Shown: one piece after another, positions 35,826 to 46,932 of the stretch
Layout: every line of letters begins with the position of its first letter
Numbering within the stretch: the stretch's first letter is position 1
Assembly: GCF_030272615.1 (NCBI RefSeq)
Contig: NC_081410.1
Span: 288,299,957 to 288,363,956, forward strand
From: Cryptomeria japonica
Lineage: Eukaryota; Streptophyta; Pinopsida; Cupressales; Cupressaceae
Reading direction: 5' to 3'
DNA: 64,000 nucleotides
Translations under genes and position numbers: made by a program
Notes under the pieces: generated by a model
Databases searched by the model: none
What the model saw: only the letters and a program-made list of their open reading frames with translations
What the model was told of the DNA's origin: nothing

Positions 35826-37496
35826 TGTGCGGGGGAAAAAGCGAGACTAGGCTAACATGTCCTAATCCTACCTTTTGACACACATTACGGAATACGAAAG
35901 AGCCTAGAGGTATCACACAATTGGCTACTTCTTTTTGGTGAAAGAGAGAGCCACGGGCTACCTATTAGGGTTTCTATTCCTTTGTTGTAATTGAAAGGTA
36001 AGATTATGCAAGTTCAATTCCTAACCCCAAAATGCAAGTATGAACTAATAACAAGATTGCAGAATTGAACTTAAACAATGGAAAGCTACAAACACAAGGA
36101 CAAGACAAGAATGCAGATGCGTACCCTGAGTCAAAATCTGAGTGAAAATGTTCGGGACGGGGGCGCGGGCGCCACTGTCCTGATTCTGTTCCTGAAACTG
36201 CACCTGAAACTGCCACTTTGCAACCTAGAAAACTGTCGGAATTGCCAAAACTTGCTGTCTGTCAGGAGGACCAGGGCGCCCAGCGCCCCTGTCCCAGGGA
36301 CCAGGGTGCCTAGCGCCCCTGTCCTGGCAGGACCAGGGTGCCCCACGCCCCTGTCCTGGTCTTCTGCTCTGAAACTTGGTGTATGGTTCAGTCTCCGTCT
36401 GCTTCTTTCGGATCTGCAACTTGCGGCGTCGTCTAAATCTTGAAATCTGCACTTATATCTGAAAAGGTGTTTGGGCGGCTATATAGGGTTTTGCCTTAGT
36501 CAAGCCCCCGCTTCGGTGATTTTCACCTCCACGAATAGCCAAGTTGTATTGTAATAGTAGTGTGTGTGCAGACCTTGTGTGTGTGCAAGATCTAAAATGC
36601 AAGTAAGCAAACTAGAGCAACCTAGAAAGTAAACCCTAATTGCTTGTAAATGACAATGTAAATGCTCCAAATCAAGATGTAGAATGATCTAAAGCATGAA
36701 TATAAATGATGTAAGGAAGCTTATGCAAAGACATGAAAACAACATGAAATCATACCCAACCCCAAGGGGGGGGTACAAGCCAATCTTCAGTCAGTGATCC
36801 CTTATTGCTCTTCAATGCCTTCAAAGCCCTAAATGGATGAATGAAATTGATGGATGCTTGATGGATGGATGTTGAATGTTGCTGAAGTCTTCAAAGATCT
36901 GCTCTTTTGCTACATATGAGGTTCCTGAAAACAAAATTCGGATCCTTTCCAATGAAGAAAGAGAGCTCTTATGTATGAAACCCTAGGTCTTAATTCCAAC
37001 TTTTGGCCAACCTAGAAATTGAATATCCCGCCAATTTCTTGGGGTTAAGCTTTATTTTATGATTGGATCGTGCTCCTAAAATTTTGGGAAAAATGTCCGA
37101 GACCGTGTGCACTCCGGGCGCCATGGTCCGGGCAACTTTTCACCAAATTTTCAAGGTCGTCGGATATGATGATTTTAGAGAGAATCCCGAAGTTACAGGT
37201 GATTTCGAGATGTTTTGACCCCCGAAATCAAGCCCCCAAGTTCAAAAGAGGGCCTAATTAGGGTTTTTGATTAGATGATGTATTGGAGGAATAAAATGAA
37301 AAGGGGCACACTTTAATGAAAGGGCCCACCTTTATGATGTGGAGGATGATGAAATAGGACCTTAGACCTAATTAATTTGATTAATTAAGTGCTAAAGGAG
37401 AAATGCAATGCAAAATGCAAACTACGCCAAGGCGGGTGCTAAACTAGGTGTGAAATTGTACTGCTTTAGCAAGTGCGTACAATTTACGACGCTACA
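35826..37496 (-). repeat. 3' LTR of Tat-like element
   Basis: 1671 bp, TGTGCGGGGGAAAAAGCG ... TTTACGACGCTACA on the plus strand. 36268-36359 holds three imperfect ~30-bp GC-rich copies of GGACCAGGG(C/T)GCC...GCCCCTGTCC. A GGGCGCCATGGTCC motif occurs near 37118. Confidence 0.93.
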
Positions 37497-37511
37497 TTTA
37501 GCCCCCACTTT
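37497..37511 (-). other. Tat-like element polypurine tract
   Basis: The minus strand reads AAAGTGGGGGCTAAA directly before the TGTAGCGTCG of the 3' LTR. Confidence 0.85.
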
Positions 37512-38033
37512 AGCGGTCATATGAGTACTACGTGCATATGCAAGCTAAAGTACAGGAAAGTAAACATTATTTGAAAAAGGATATATCCATAAGTCCGTTG
37601 AACGAAGCCCCCAGCGGTATCTGCAGTACACAGTTAGGAACCGCACCCTACAAAACACACGTTAGATCACAAAATCACCTAATGCTTACTAAGGAAAGTG
37701 ATGAAATTTGTGAGTAGCTATATGCCCCCCCTGTTTCAACAAATTGTGTGAACGATTATTGATGAGAGATGTTCACCACAAAGGCTTCATCGGAGCACAT
37801 TTTGGAACATCAAGGGAGTAAGGGAACGAAAATACGATTCCTACGCAACAAACGGTTCAAAAATCGCATCTCCCAAACTCAAGTTATGATGAAATGAGTG
37901 ATTTAGGGAAAATTAGGGTTTTGAAAGTAAAGGTAAAGGAATGAAAGTATATACCTTGAAAGTGACTATTGCATTTGTCACTTTGTTGATTCTGAGTATT
38001 GTTCATTGCAGCGGAGCCCACATATCCATCATC

Positions 38034-40588
38034 ATGCCTTCACGACGATCGGAGCGTCCCACGAGGATTGAGATCATGCGACAGGCCGTGATCGACGACG
38101 AGCCACTGGATGAGGTGAGTTGACTGAACTTTGACTTTGACTTTCTGCATTTTCGTTGACTCTGATATTCTGTGATCGAATGCGGGCCCTGGAATCTGGC
38201 CCTGGGTCCCACCCAGGGTGCCATGGTCCCACCAGGGCGCCATGGTCCTTTCAGGGCGCCATGGTCCTTTCAGGGCGCCATGGTCCCTGTGGGGCGCCAT
38301 GGTCCCCTCAGGGCGCCATGGTCCTTCCAGGGCGCCATGGTCCCTGTAGGCCGCCATGGTCCCCTCAGGGCACCATGGTCCCAATGAGGACTTGGCAAGG
38401 ATCAACTTTCGATGTTCGTCAGTTTGCGTATTTGGCCTAGATGATTTTGATGATTAATTACTGATTACACTGATGTTTTTGTATTGCAGGGTCTCCCATA
38501 CATGAGAGAGCACACGGCGGGGCAGATTCTTCGTAGTTTGCGAGATCAGATTCCCTGGCTGACTCAGGCAGAGAGAGATACATTGTCTATAGTAGGTTTG
38601 TGGTCTATGATTCTTATGCCGGCCATTCGATTTCATCCTGCGATGCTGATGGCACTCATGGAGCGATGGGATCCTGACACATGCACTTTCCAGCTTCCAG
38701 TAGGGGAGATGACGGTGACACTTGAGGATGTGTACCGCATACTTCGCCTACCGATCAGAGGAGCTACCGTGACATATGCGACCGATCGGTTAGCAGAGGA
38801 TCATCAAAGGCAGCAGGTATACTGCATAGGGAGAGTCATGCCGAGTGAGACGAGAGGTCGTATCATGGTCAGCTGGCTCTTACATCCTACAAGAGAGGTG
38901 CCCCTCATGAGACGTCTTATGATAGCCATCATTGTACTAGCTGTCTGCCCTAATGGGCGAGGTACACACATGCATGGGGGTCTCACATGGTGCATCAGGG
39001 CTATGGAGAGACATAGGAGAGTATACACCTGGGGTCGGAGTATGCTTGCACATCTCTATCATGACCTCGAAGAGTATGTTTTTGGACAGGGTTGCAGCTT
39101 GATGACATGCACACTTCTGCAGGTGTGGATATTTGAGCACTTTACATGCACCAGGCCTGTCGGCTATCCGATGAGTGCGGCTAGCAAGCGACCTAGGGTA
39201 TTTGCTTATCCACTTACCAGCGAGTGGAGATTTGGGGATTTACTGTATTGGAGAGTGACATTTGACAGATTGACAGCTGAGGTGACTGTATGGAGACCAT
39301 ATCTGCGGATGCACAGATGGGATGGGATGGAGAGACAGTTAGCATGCTTACAGAGGAACCACCTACTGAGAGGACGATATCCACATATCATAGTCCCATT
39401 CTACTTTGATCGAGTACGGAGACAGTTTGGGCTAGAGCAGTGTGTTCCAGCCGATGTACCCATCTACACTCGACACTCACGAGTCCTTCCCAGACCCAGA
39501 GCAGTAGCGAGACCTATGATAGATGATATCGAGATCACAGATATAGAGGGGTCCGACCAGGATGTGGTCACTAATTATGCTGCAGACCCCGGGGCACAGC
39601 GCAGGTATCTCTCATGGTTTGTGAGGACATACCCGGGGCCTATCTTTCCACCAGATCACCCAACAGGCCATCTAGGTCCATGGAGACATGGAGACCAAGA
39701 TGAGGATCAGGGATCCAGATCAGAGGAGCCAGAGGAGGGAGAGGGTCATGAGGAGGCAGGAGGGCCTGATCCACCCATAGGAGATCAGCCTAGTGCCGAG
39801 GAGGAGGAAGGAGAGGAAGATGACACAGATAGAGATGATGATGAGGAGAACGAGGATGTGGATGAGGATGAGGATGACGAGGAGGAAGAGGATAGAGATG
39901 ATGAGGAGGAGTCAGATGCAGCTCCCCATCATTCAGGAGATGATACCATAGCCTTAGATCCTCCCGTTATTCCCCAAAAGGGAGAACACGAGGCGATACG
40001 GAGACCTGTACCCATCACGCACAGATCATTCGAGCGTGGGGAGCCTAGTAGTTCCCAGTCACAGATGCTACCATATCACGATCCCTACTAGCGTGAGGGA
40101 GATCCAGGTATAGTAGGTTTATATTGATTGATTAATGTTTTGATGATATAAAATGGTACTAATACACAATTTGTTCTACTGCTACAGCTAATGTGCAGGA
40201 GTGGCGTTCTCTGATCCAGCAAGCAGTGACAGATATCTCCACAACGGCGCAGATCCCTAGTTCCTCACAGGTTGCCTATAGACCTCAAGGGAACGCAGGT
40301 CAGCATGATGACTTGTTTTCCCCATTTCGAGTATAGGTGGAGATATGGAGGGAGAGAGAGCAAGCTCTATCAGAGGACCTTCAGCGGGCACATCGTGATC
40401 TAGCAGCAGCTCAAGCTGAGGCTACCTCGTATCGCGTGATCCTTATGGATAGGGATCGTAGGAGTTCCTCACGGAGCCACTCACGATCTATATCACGCTA
40501 TACACCTATGGGTCCACCTGCACGGCCGGATCAAGAGGGAGCATCTAGTCGTCACTCTCCAGCCACCAGCCCTAGGGATAGGAGATGA
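38034..40588 (+). pseudogene. Plant mobile domain (PMD) gene, antisense cargo of the Tat-like element, three exons
   Basis: Exons on plus: 38034-38114 (MPSRRSERPTR...), 38490-40107 and 40188-40588. The introns are GT-AG (GAG|GTGAGT...TTGCAG|GG; CCAG|GTATAG...CTACAG|CT), the phases agree (0, 1), and the total is 2100 bp or 699 codons plus stop. Two in-frame TAG codons (40089 and 40334) are the only breaks. Exon 2 starts GLPYMREHTAGQILRSLRDQ and has FQLPVGEMTVTLEDVYRILR then LPIRG, the hallmark of the PMD (aminotransferase-like, MAIN/MAIL1-type). The C-terminus is very acidic (DEDEDDEEEED), then a helical RE-rich part and an Arg-Ser tail (RRSSSRSHSRSISRY). PMDs are known both in host silencing proteins and in plant transposons. 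Its function here is unknown. Confidence 0.82.
38214..38384. repeat. Intronic minisatellite, 9 x 19 bp
   Basis: Nine copies with constant 19-bp period of CAGGGCGCCATGGTCCYNN, inside PMD intron 1. The core GGGCGCCATGGTCC also occurs in both LTRs of the same element (about 37118 and 48225). Confidence 0.95.
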
Positions 40589-41196
40589 TCTTATGATGTA
40601 GGGTAGGTCACATTTTGGATGTATAGTGACCTACCTTTGTATATTGATCCACATATATATATATATATATACATGCTTCTTTGTCTCAAACGTGTTATCC
40701 TTAATGCCTAAACAATGTATATATTTTGCTTTGATTAAAGCTAACACATTTGGTAGATTTATATGTATGTTCTGAATTTAATTTCCATGTGATTGATTTC
40801 TCAATGCTCCATGATTAAATTGATACATGTGTGACTTAATTAAAATATTTGATCAAGTGCTACATTGATGATAGGGAAGAAAATATGTGTTAAGCCTAAG
40901 AATCATATAACTAATGTGATTTAATTTGAATTTAAACACAACATGACACAATTCAACTTAACACATAAAGACATTGTATAATATGCCAACATAATGAAAA
41001 ATGTAAATCTTTTGCAATTTACATAAATGAATTCAAGACAAACCATAAAGTAAAGAAACACGCTTGTCAGGAACGAAGCAATATAGATTAAACAAAACAT
41101 CATTTAATTCTATTTGCTCTAACAAAGATATGCTAACATATTATCCAATTTTGAAGAAGTGAGAAAGGAAATAGATGAATGATAAGGAATGAGGAA
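40589..41196. other. Non-coding spacer between PMD and pol 3' ends
   Basis: No gene. It holds a short (AT)n run at 40652-40672 and AT-rich sequence where both convergent transcripts would terminate. Confidence 0.6.
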
Positions 41197-44100
41197 TTAA
41201 GCATAGTATCTACGCAAGTGCATAGCGTTTATAGGGTCTTTAAAAGACGTACTGTCTACACCCGCTATTTTATAAGCACCTGATCCATGATCTTCAATAA
41301 CGATATACAGTCCAAGCCAATTAGGACTAAATTTTCCCTTTTTTTCAGGTAAGGCATTCACATTGCGCTGATTCTGATAGAGAACTAAGTCACCCACTGA
41401 GAAGGAACGTTGAATAACCTTATCATTATAGCTTCGTTGTAGAGTTTTGTGATACGCTTGAATATGCTCAAGAGCATTTATACGCTGTTCATCAAGCATC
41501 TCAAGCTGTTGAAGTCTTTGTTCTCTATAAGCGTCATCATCTACTATACCTTTGAGAGAAACTCTAAGTGATGGAATCTCTAATTCTAAAGGCATAATAG
41601 CATCAGCACCATAAACAAGATTATAAGGGGTAGTTCCGGTAGCAATTCATACACTCGTTCGGTAGGCCCAAAGAGCATAGATTAGCTGAGTACTCCAATC
41701 CTTACCATGCTTATTCATGGTTTTACGAAGAATTTGTTCAATTATCTTATTGGATGATTCGGCTTCACCATTTGATTGAGGATAGTGTGGTGTAGAAAAT
41801 CGATGTTTGATATGATACTTCTCGAGGAATTTCTTCACGTCCTTGTTCTTAAATGATGTCCCATTATCAGAGATTATAGTGGAAGGTATCCCAAATCGAG
41901 AAATAATGTTTTCTAGAAGAAATCGACAAATCACTTCAGCAGTAATAGAGCGAAGGGGAATAGCTTCTACCCATTTTGTAAAGTAATCTGTTGCGGTTAT
42001 AATGAAAGTATGTCCTTGAGATGGAGGAGAGATTTTACTGATAAGATCCAGCCCCCATGCAGAGAAAGGCCAAGAAGCTACATGAGAACGAAGTTCTTGG
42101 GCAAGAGCATGAATGAAATTATTGTGTTGTTGACATTGATGACATTTCTTAACAAATGAAAAGAAATCATGCTGCATAGTTTGCCAATAATATCCCATAC
42201 GAAGCAACCTTTGAACCAAGGATTTGCCTCCAAAATGCCCCCCACAGGCACCTGAATGCGCCTCTTCAAGAGCAATAGGGATTTTTGATTTGTTAAGACA
42301 ACGAAGGAGAAGACCGTTATAACCCCTTCGGTAAAGAACTTTAGAAAGAATGATATATCTAGCGAACAGCTTGAGAATTCTAGCCCTAGTGTTCCTATTG
42401 GCGGAATCAGGAAAGGTACCATCGGTCAAGTATCTTATGATATGCGAATACCATTCATCTGAGTCTATAAAGTCACAACATATCACCAAGCTAGAATCAT
42501 CTACAATAGCTGGAGAAATAAGGTTGTGAATAACAAATTTAAGATCAACCATAGGGTCCTCTAAAGATACAAGAGAAGCCACACATGCCATTGCGTCCGC
42601 ATGTCGATTATCTTTTCGAGGAATAGGTTCCATGGTGTAAGAATCAAAATTTTGTAACAAAGAGATAGCCAGGTCTTTATATTGTGATAATTTGTCTTGT
42701 TTCGCTTGATACAGTCCTGTTACTTGTCTTATAATCAGTTGAGAATCTCCAAAAATATGTATGTGTTTTACATTCAAAGCCAAGGCTGCCTTTATTCCTG
42801 CTATAAGAGCCTCATACTCAGCAATGTTATTGGTACATAGGAAATTGAGACGATAAGATAAGGGAATGGACTTCTTTGTAGGAGAAATCAAAACAACACC
42901 TGCCCCTGATCCCGTACGACACTTAGAGCCATCAAAGTATAACTCCCAAGTTTCATCTTTCCCTATACAAAGAATGAAGTCGTCAGGAAAAGACTCAGGG
43001 TTAGGGAAGGAGAAAGGTGAAGGGGCCTCAACTAGGTGATTGGTCAACCCTTGCCCTTTAATTGCTCTTTGTGAAACAAATTTAAGGTCAAATTCAGTTA
43101 ACATCATAACCCACTTAGCTAGGCGTCCTGATAAATCAGTTTTAGAGAAAATATGCTTCAATGAATCAAACTTTACCATGACGTGGACTTCTGAATTTAA
43201 AAGATAATGTCTCAATTTTTGAGTCGCAAACACCAAGGCCAAGCATTGTCTTTCTATCACAGAATATCGGGTCTCATAATCGAGTAAGGTACGACTTATA
43301 TAATAAACCGGACACTCCTTACCATCTTTATCATGTTGTGCCAATAATGCTGCGAGAGCATGAGAGGAAGCAGATGTATAAAGAAGAAAGGGTTTAGAAG
43401 GTTCGGCAGGTTGAAGGATAGGAGGATTAGCCAAATACACTTTTAAATCTTCAAATGCTTGCTGACAATCTTCATTCCATTGAAAAGTGATATTCTTTTT
43501 GAGAAGTTGAGTAAAAGGAAAAGTACGATCCGCAAGTTGAGATACAAACCTACGAATAGCTTGAATCTTTCCTTGTAAGCTTTTGAGTTGAGACACATTT
43601 CTAGGAGGTGGCATGTTGACAATAGCATCTATTTTCTTAGTATCCACCTCAATCCCACGATGCGAAACTATGAATCCTAATAGTTTTCCACTATCCACAC
43701 CAAAAACTAATTTTCGGGGATTCAAGCGCATGTGATATTTATGAATCCTTTCAAAGATTTGACGAAGGATCTTAATATGATCTATGCGGAGAATGGATTT
43801 GGCTAAAACATCATCAACATAATCTTCTAAAATCTTATGCATGTAATCGTGAAAGATAAGGGTCATCGCTCGTTGATAAGTTGCGCCGGCATTTTTAAGT
43901 CCGAAAGGCATCATTACCCAACAAAACGTACCCCAAGGAGTGGTGAAAGCAGTCTTGAATTGATCTTGAGGATTAATGAAAATTTGATTGTATCCTAAAA
44001 AACCATCCATGAAAGATAACAAAGCATGTCCTGCTGTAGAATCAGCTATCATGTCAATGTTTGGGAGGGGAAAATCATCTTTCAAAGAAGCTTTATTTAA

Positions 44101-46743
44101 ATCTCGAAAGTCAGTACACATTCTTATTTTATTATCTGATTTAGCCACAGCGACAATATTTGAAATCCATGGGGAATAATCAATAGGGCGGATAAATCCA
44201 GCCTCCAATAATTTTTCAATCTCAGCCTTAACAAGCAAAGCTACCTTAGGATTCATTTTTTGAATCTTTTGTTTCACAGGCTTAGCATCAGGAACTAAGA
44301 CAATATTATGAGTGACAATCTTAGGATCTATACCAGGCATGTCAGAATATGTCCAAGCAAAGATCTCAGGGAATTCACACAATAAATCTTCATATTGTTT
44401 TTGTTCCTCTTCGTCCAGACATTTTCCAATTTTAATAACTTTTTCTTCATTGCCAGAATCCATCTTAACATCAATGGTGTCGCTTATAAGAAGATTACTT
44501 TGTTGAGGAGTATCCTTTAACTGAGGAAATTCTTTCACAATCTCATCGTTATCAATCTCTTTTCCAAAATAGGCTTCAGTGTTCAAACAATAAGGGAATC
44601 CCCTATTGTGATGATAACGAGGAAGAGTATCATATGCTCCTAAAAACTCAGCTAAAGCATCATCGGTAGGAAAAACATCCAAAGAATAGGCATACGAAGG
44701 ATCAATATACTCAGGGTGTCTCATTGGTAGAGATGTAGAAATAACATTAACACTAATACATGGTCTTCTAGAAGCTTTAGTGCGCTTGCAGGGATTATAA
44801 CCAAGTCCAAAGGCATAATCATAAAGATTATTCTCTAGAGGAACCTTTATTCCTTGTTCGTGAGCGCCACAGCCATTTCCATTATACCCATGCTTAGCTA
44901 GAATACGAAAACCACGACCATAACGATCAGCCATTTCAGAAAGAGAAGGTGGTTTTTCATAAGACAAAGAATCAAACCCTTCAGAGTTAGAAGTGTGAGG
45001 AGAAGAAGTTTGAGAAGCGGCCACGAAGTTATTGCTCATAGGCTCAGGTAATGTTGATTGATTTTTAGCTTCTTCCTTCTTTTCAGCTTTAAGCTCTCTA
45101 GAAGGAACCTTATATTCACCTACAAAGGTGGGATTAAAATCAAGAGATCCCCAATCATCTTCTGTGAGAACCTTCTCAGGATCAAAATCCTTCTTATGTG
45201 TAGATTCAAGTCGAGAAGAATCTTCTTCAGGAGCTCCAGACTCATCCAAAGAATTTTGATCATCAGAGAGCGAGGATTCATCGATAGGTATCTTGTTTAA
45301 AGAGTCATCACTAGACGAGGAAGGCTTAGAAGAACCCCCTTTGGAAGTAGATGTTTGTAAACAAGCTTTGAAATTAGTATCACCTATCAAGGTATATGTC
45401 TTATTATTATAAATAAATTTAACTTGTCTATGCAATGTAGAGGGGACAGCTTGCATACTATGAATCCAAGGTCTCCCTAATAGCAAGTTGTATGTTAGAT
45501 TTCTCGACATAACATGGATAGGAGTAGGCAAAGTAACAGGCCCCACTGTGATGGGTAAGGTGATAATACCTAATGAAGTTTTAGCAACATTATCAAAGCC
45601 TCGAATAGGATGAGAGTCAGGCTCAATTAGAGACGTATCCACATTCATCTTATGCAAAAGATTAATGCTACACACATTAAGACCAGAGCCATTATCTACT
45701 AGTGTTCGTCTTATAGCAATATCATTTATGATAACCACAATCATCAAGGGATCATATTGATGTTGAATTTCACTAGTGGGCAACTCATCTTGAGTAAACA
45801 CAATATGAGCTTTAGGATTCATCACAGAGTTAACCAAAGACACTATATTACTAGATGTATTCGGTGGAGGAACATTCAAATCTTTCAAAGCATCTTGCAA
45901 CATTCCGTGATGAGCAGAAGAAGTTTGAATCAAATCCCAAAGGGATATCTTAGCAGGGGTAGCTTTAAGTTGTTCTATGAGATCATATTCCTTACTAAGA
46001 ACTTGTGAAATACGTGGAGCTTGCGGAAGAATTGGTTGAGGATTAGGAAGAGAAACTGGAGTAACCGGAGGAGGATTAGGCTGCCTATTATTTCTAGTAT
46101 GATAAGTATGGGCAACCGCATGATAACTCTCTCTAGTTAATTGCTTGGCATAATTATAAGGACTTATAGGTTTTCTTCCTTGCACAGTGATGATAGGTTT
46201 ATTTGGAGTAAGAAAGGAATCATACCCCCCTTGGACAGTAAGGAGAGGTGATTTAGGAACTTGAAAGGTGGTAGAAGGACAAGCACCTTGGACTTCAAAG
46301 AGAGGCTTATTATGCTCATTCAAGTTCATCATGTTAACTAATTTAGAAGTTTTGTTCTTGTTTAGAGATTTCGATAAAGCCACAAAGTCATCAAGAGCAT
46401 CATCCAACAAAGCATGATCATATCTATTAAAAGGTTTATCTTTTGATTCAAAAGGAGACATCTCCTCATAGAGGGGATTATTGAAAACAACCATGTTACT
46501 AGATTCAGTGGAAGAGTTGATAGGAATGTACCCTTGAGAGGAATCATTCAACTTATCTTTCTCATCACAAGGAAATGGCATAGTAACAAGGTTTATGAGT
46601 TTTTGGTAAAATGAAGGTTTGGCCTCTTTAGGATTCAAAAACTCATCTAAAGCTTCATCTAATTCATCTTGGCTATACTCATAATCGGCATAATTGCATA
46701 CATCATCATAAATATGAACATCTTGCAAATAAAAATCCGACAT
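41197..46743 (-). pseudogene. Ty3 (Tat-like) polyprotein: protease, G-patch, RT, RNase H, aRNH, integrase; one stop codon
   Basis: One frame of ~1850 codons broken only by TGA at 41647-41649, after ALWAYRTSV. CGA-to-TGA is the simplest cause, as TGTTPYNLVYG resumes in frame. Approximate codons: protease-like LVDNGSGLNVCS ~350; G-patch YGRGFRILAKHGYNGNGCG ~605-625; RT with CTDFRDLNKA ~875, MPFGLKNAGATYQRAM and YVDD ~975; first RNase H QCLALVFATQKLRHYLL ~1165; second, archaeal-type RNase H WELYFDGSKCRTGSGAG ~1265 with NIAEYEAL and FGDSQL; integrase zinc region HSGACGGHFG to CHQC ~1500-1535, then WGLDL, SDNGTSFKN and GEAESSNK as DDE positions. The C-terminal part has NWLGLYIV in place of the GPY/F motif. 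No gag domain or zinc knuckle is seen in the first ~340 codons. Confidence 0.9.
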
Positions 46744-46911
46744 TTTGAAATAAAAGTTGCATAAAACTTAGACACACAATGCAAAGAAACAAAGAAACAC
46801 ACTCTTTTTTTTTCTCTTTTTTTTTTTTTTTGAAAAATGAAACTTAAATGAAACACACTAAATCTAGATCTAGATCTAACAAATGCAATGCAAGAGAAAG
46901 AAATAATTCGT

Positions 46912-46929
46912 TTCACGTCGGGTTCACCA
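46912..46929 (-). other. Tat-like element primer binding site
   Basis: The minus strand reads TGGTGAACCCGACGTGAA, three bases inside the 5' LTR. It begins with the TGG required to pair with a tRNA CCA end. Arginine tRNA is plausible for this lineage but I cannot verify it here. Confidence 0.65.
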
Positions 46930-46932
46930 AAA

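Noticed and set aside
36078-36452. Frames rich in Pro/Ala/Arg in the Tat-like LTR (also at 47111-47661)
   Set aside because: Both lie in the GC-rich LTR triplication and recur in the two LTRs; non-coding composition effect.
37941-38033. Upstream in-frame extension of the PMD gene with a hydrophobic signal-like start (MKVYTLKVTIAFVTLLIL)
   Set aside because: A splice-acceptor-like TTCATTGCAG lies inside it and PMD proteins are not secreted; the ATG at 38034 is the more likely start, though the upstream ATG cannot be excluded.
38040-38440. Repetitive His/Gly/Pro/Trp frames on both strands
   Set aside because: They are translations of the 19-bp intronic minisatellite.
42078-42422. 114-aa minus-strand frame within pol
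   Set aside because: Alternative frame of the Tat-like integrase/RNase H coding region.
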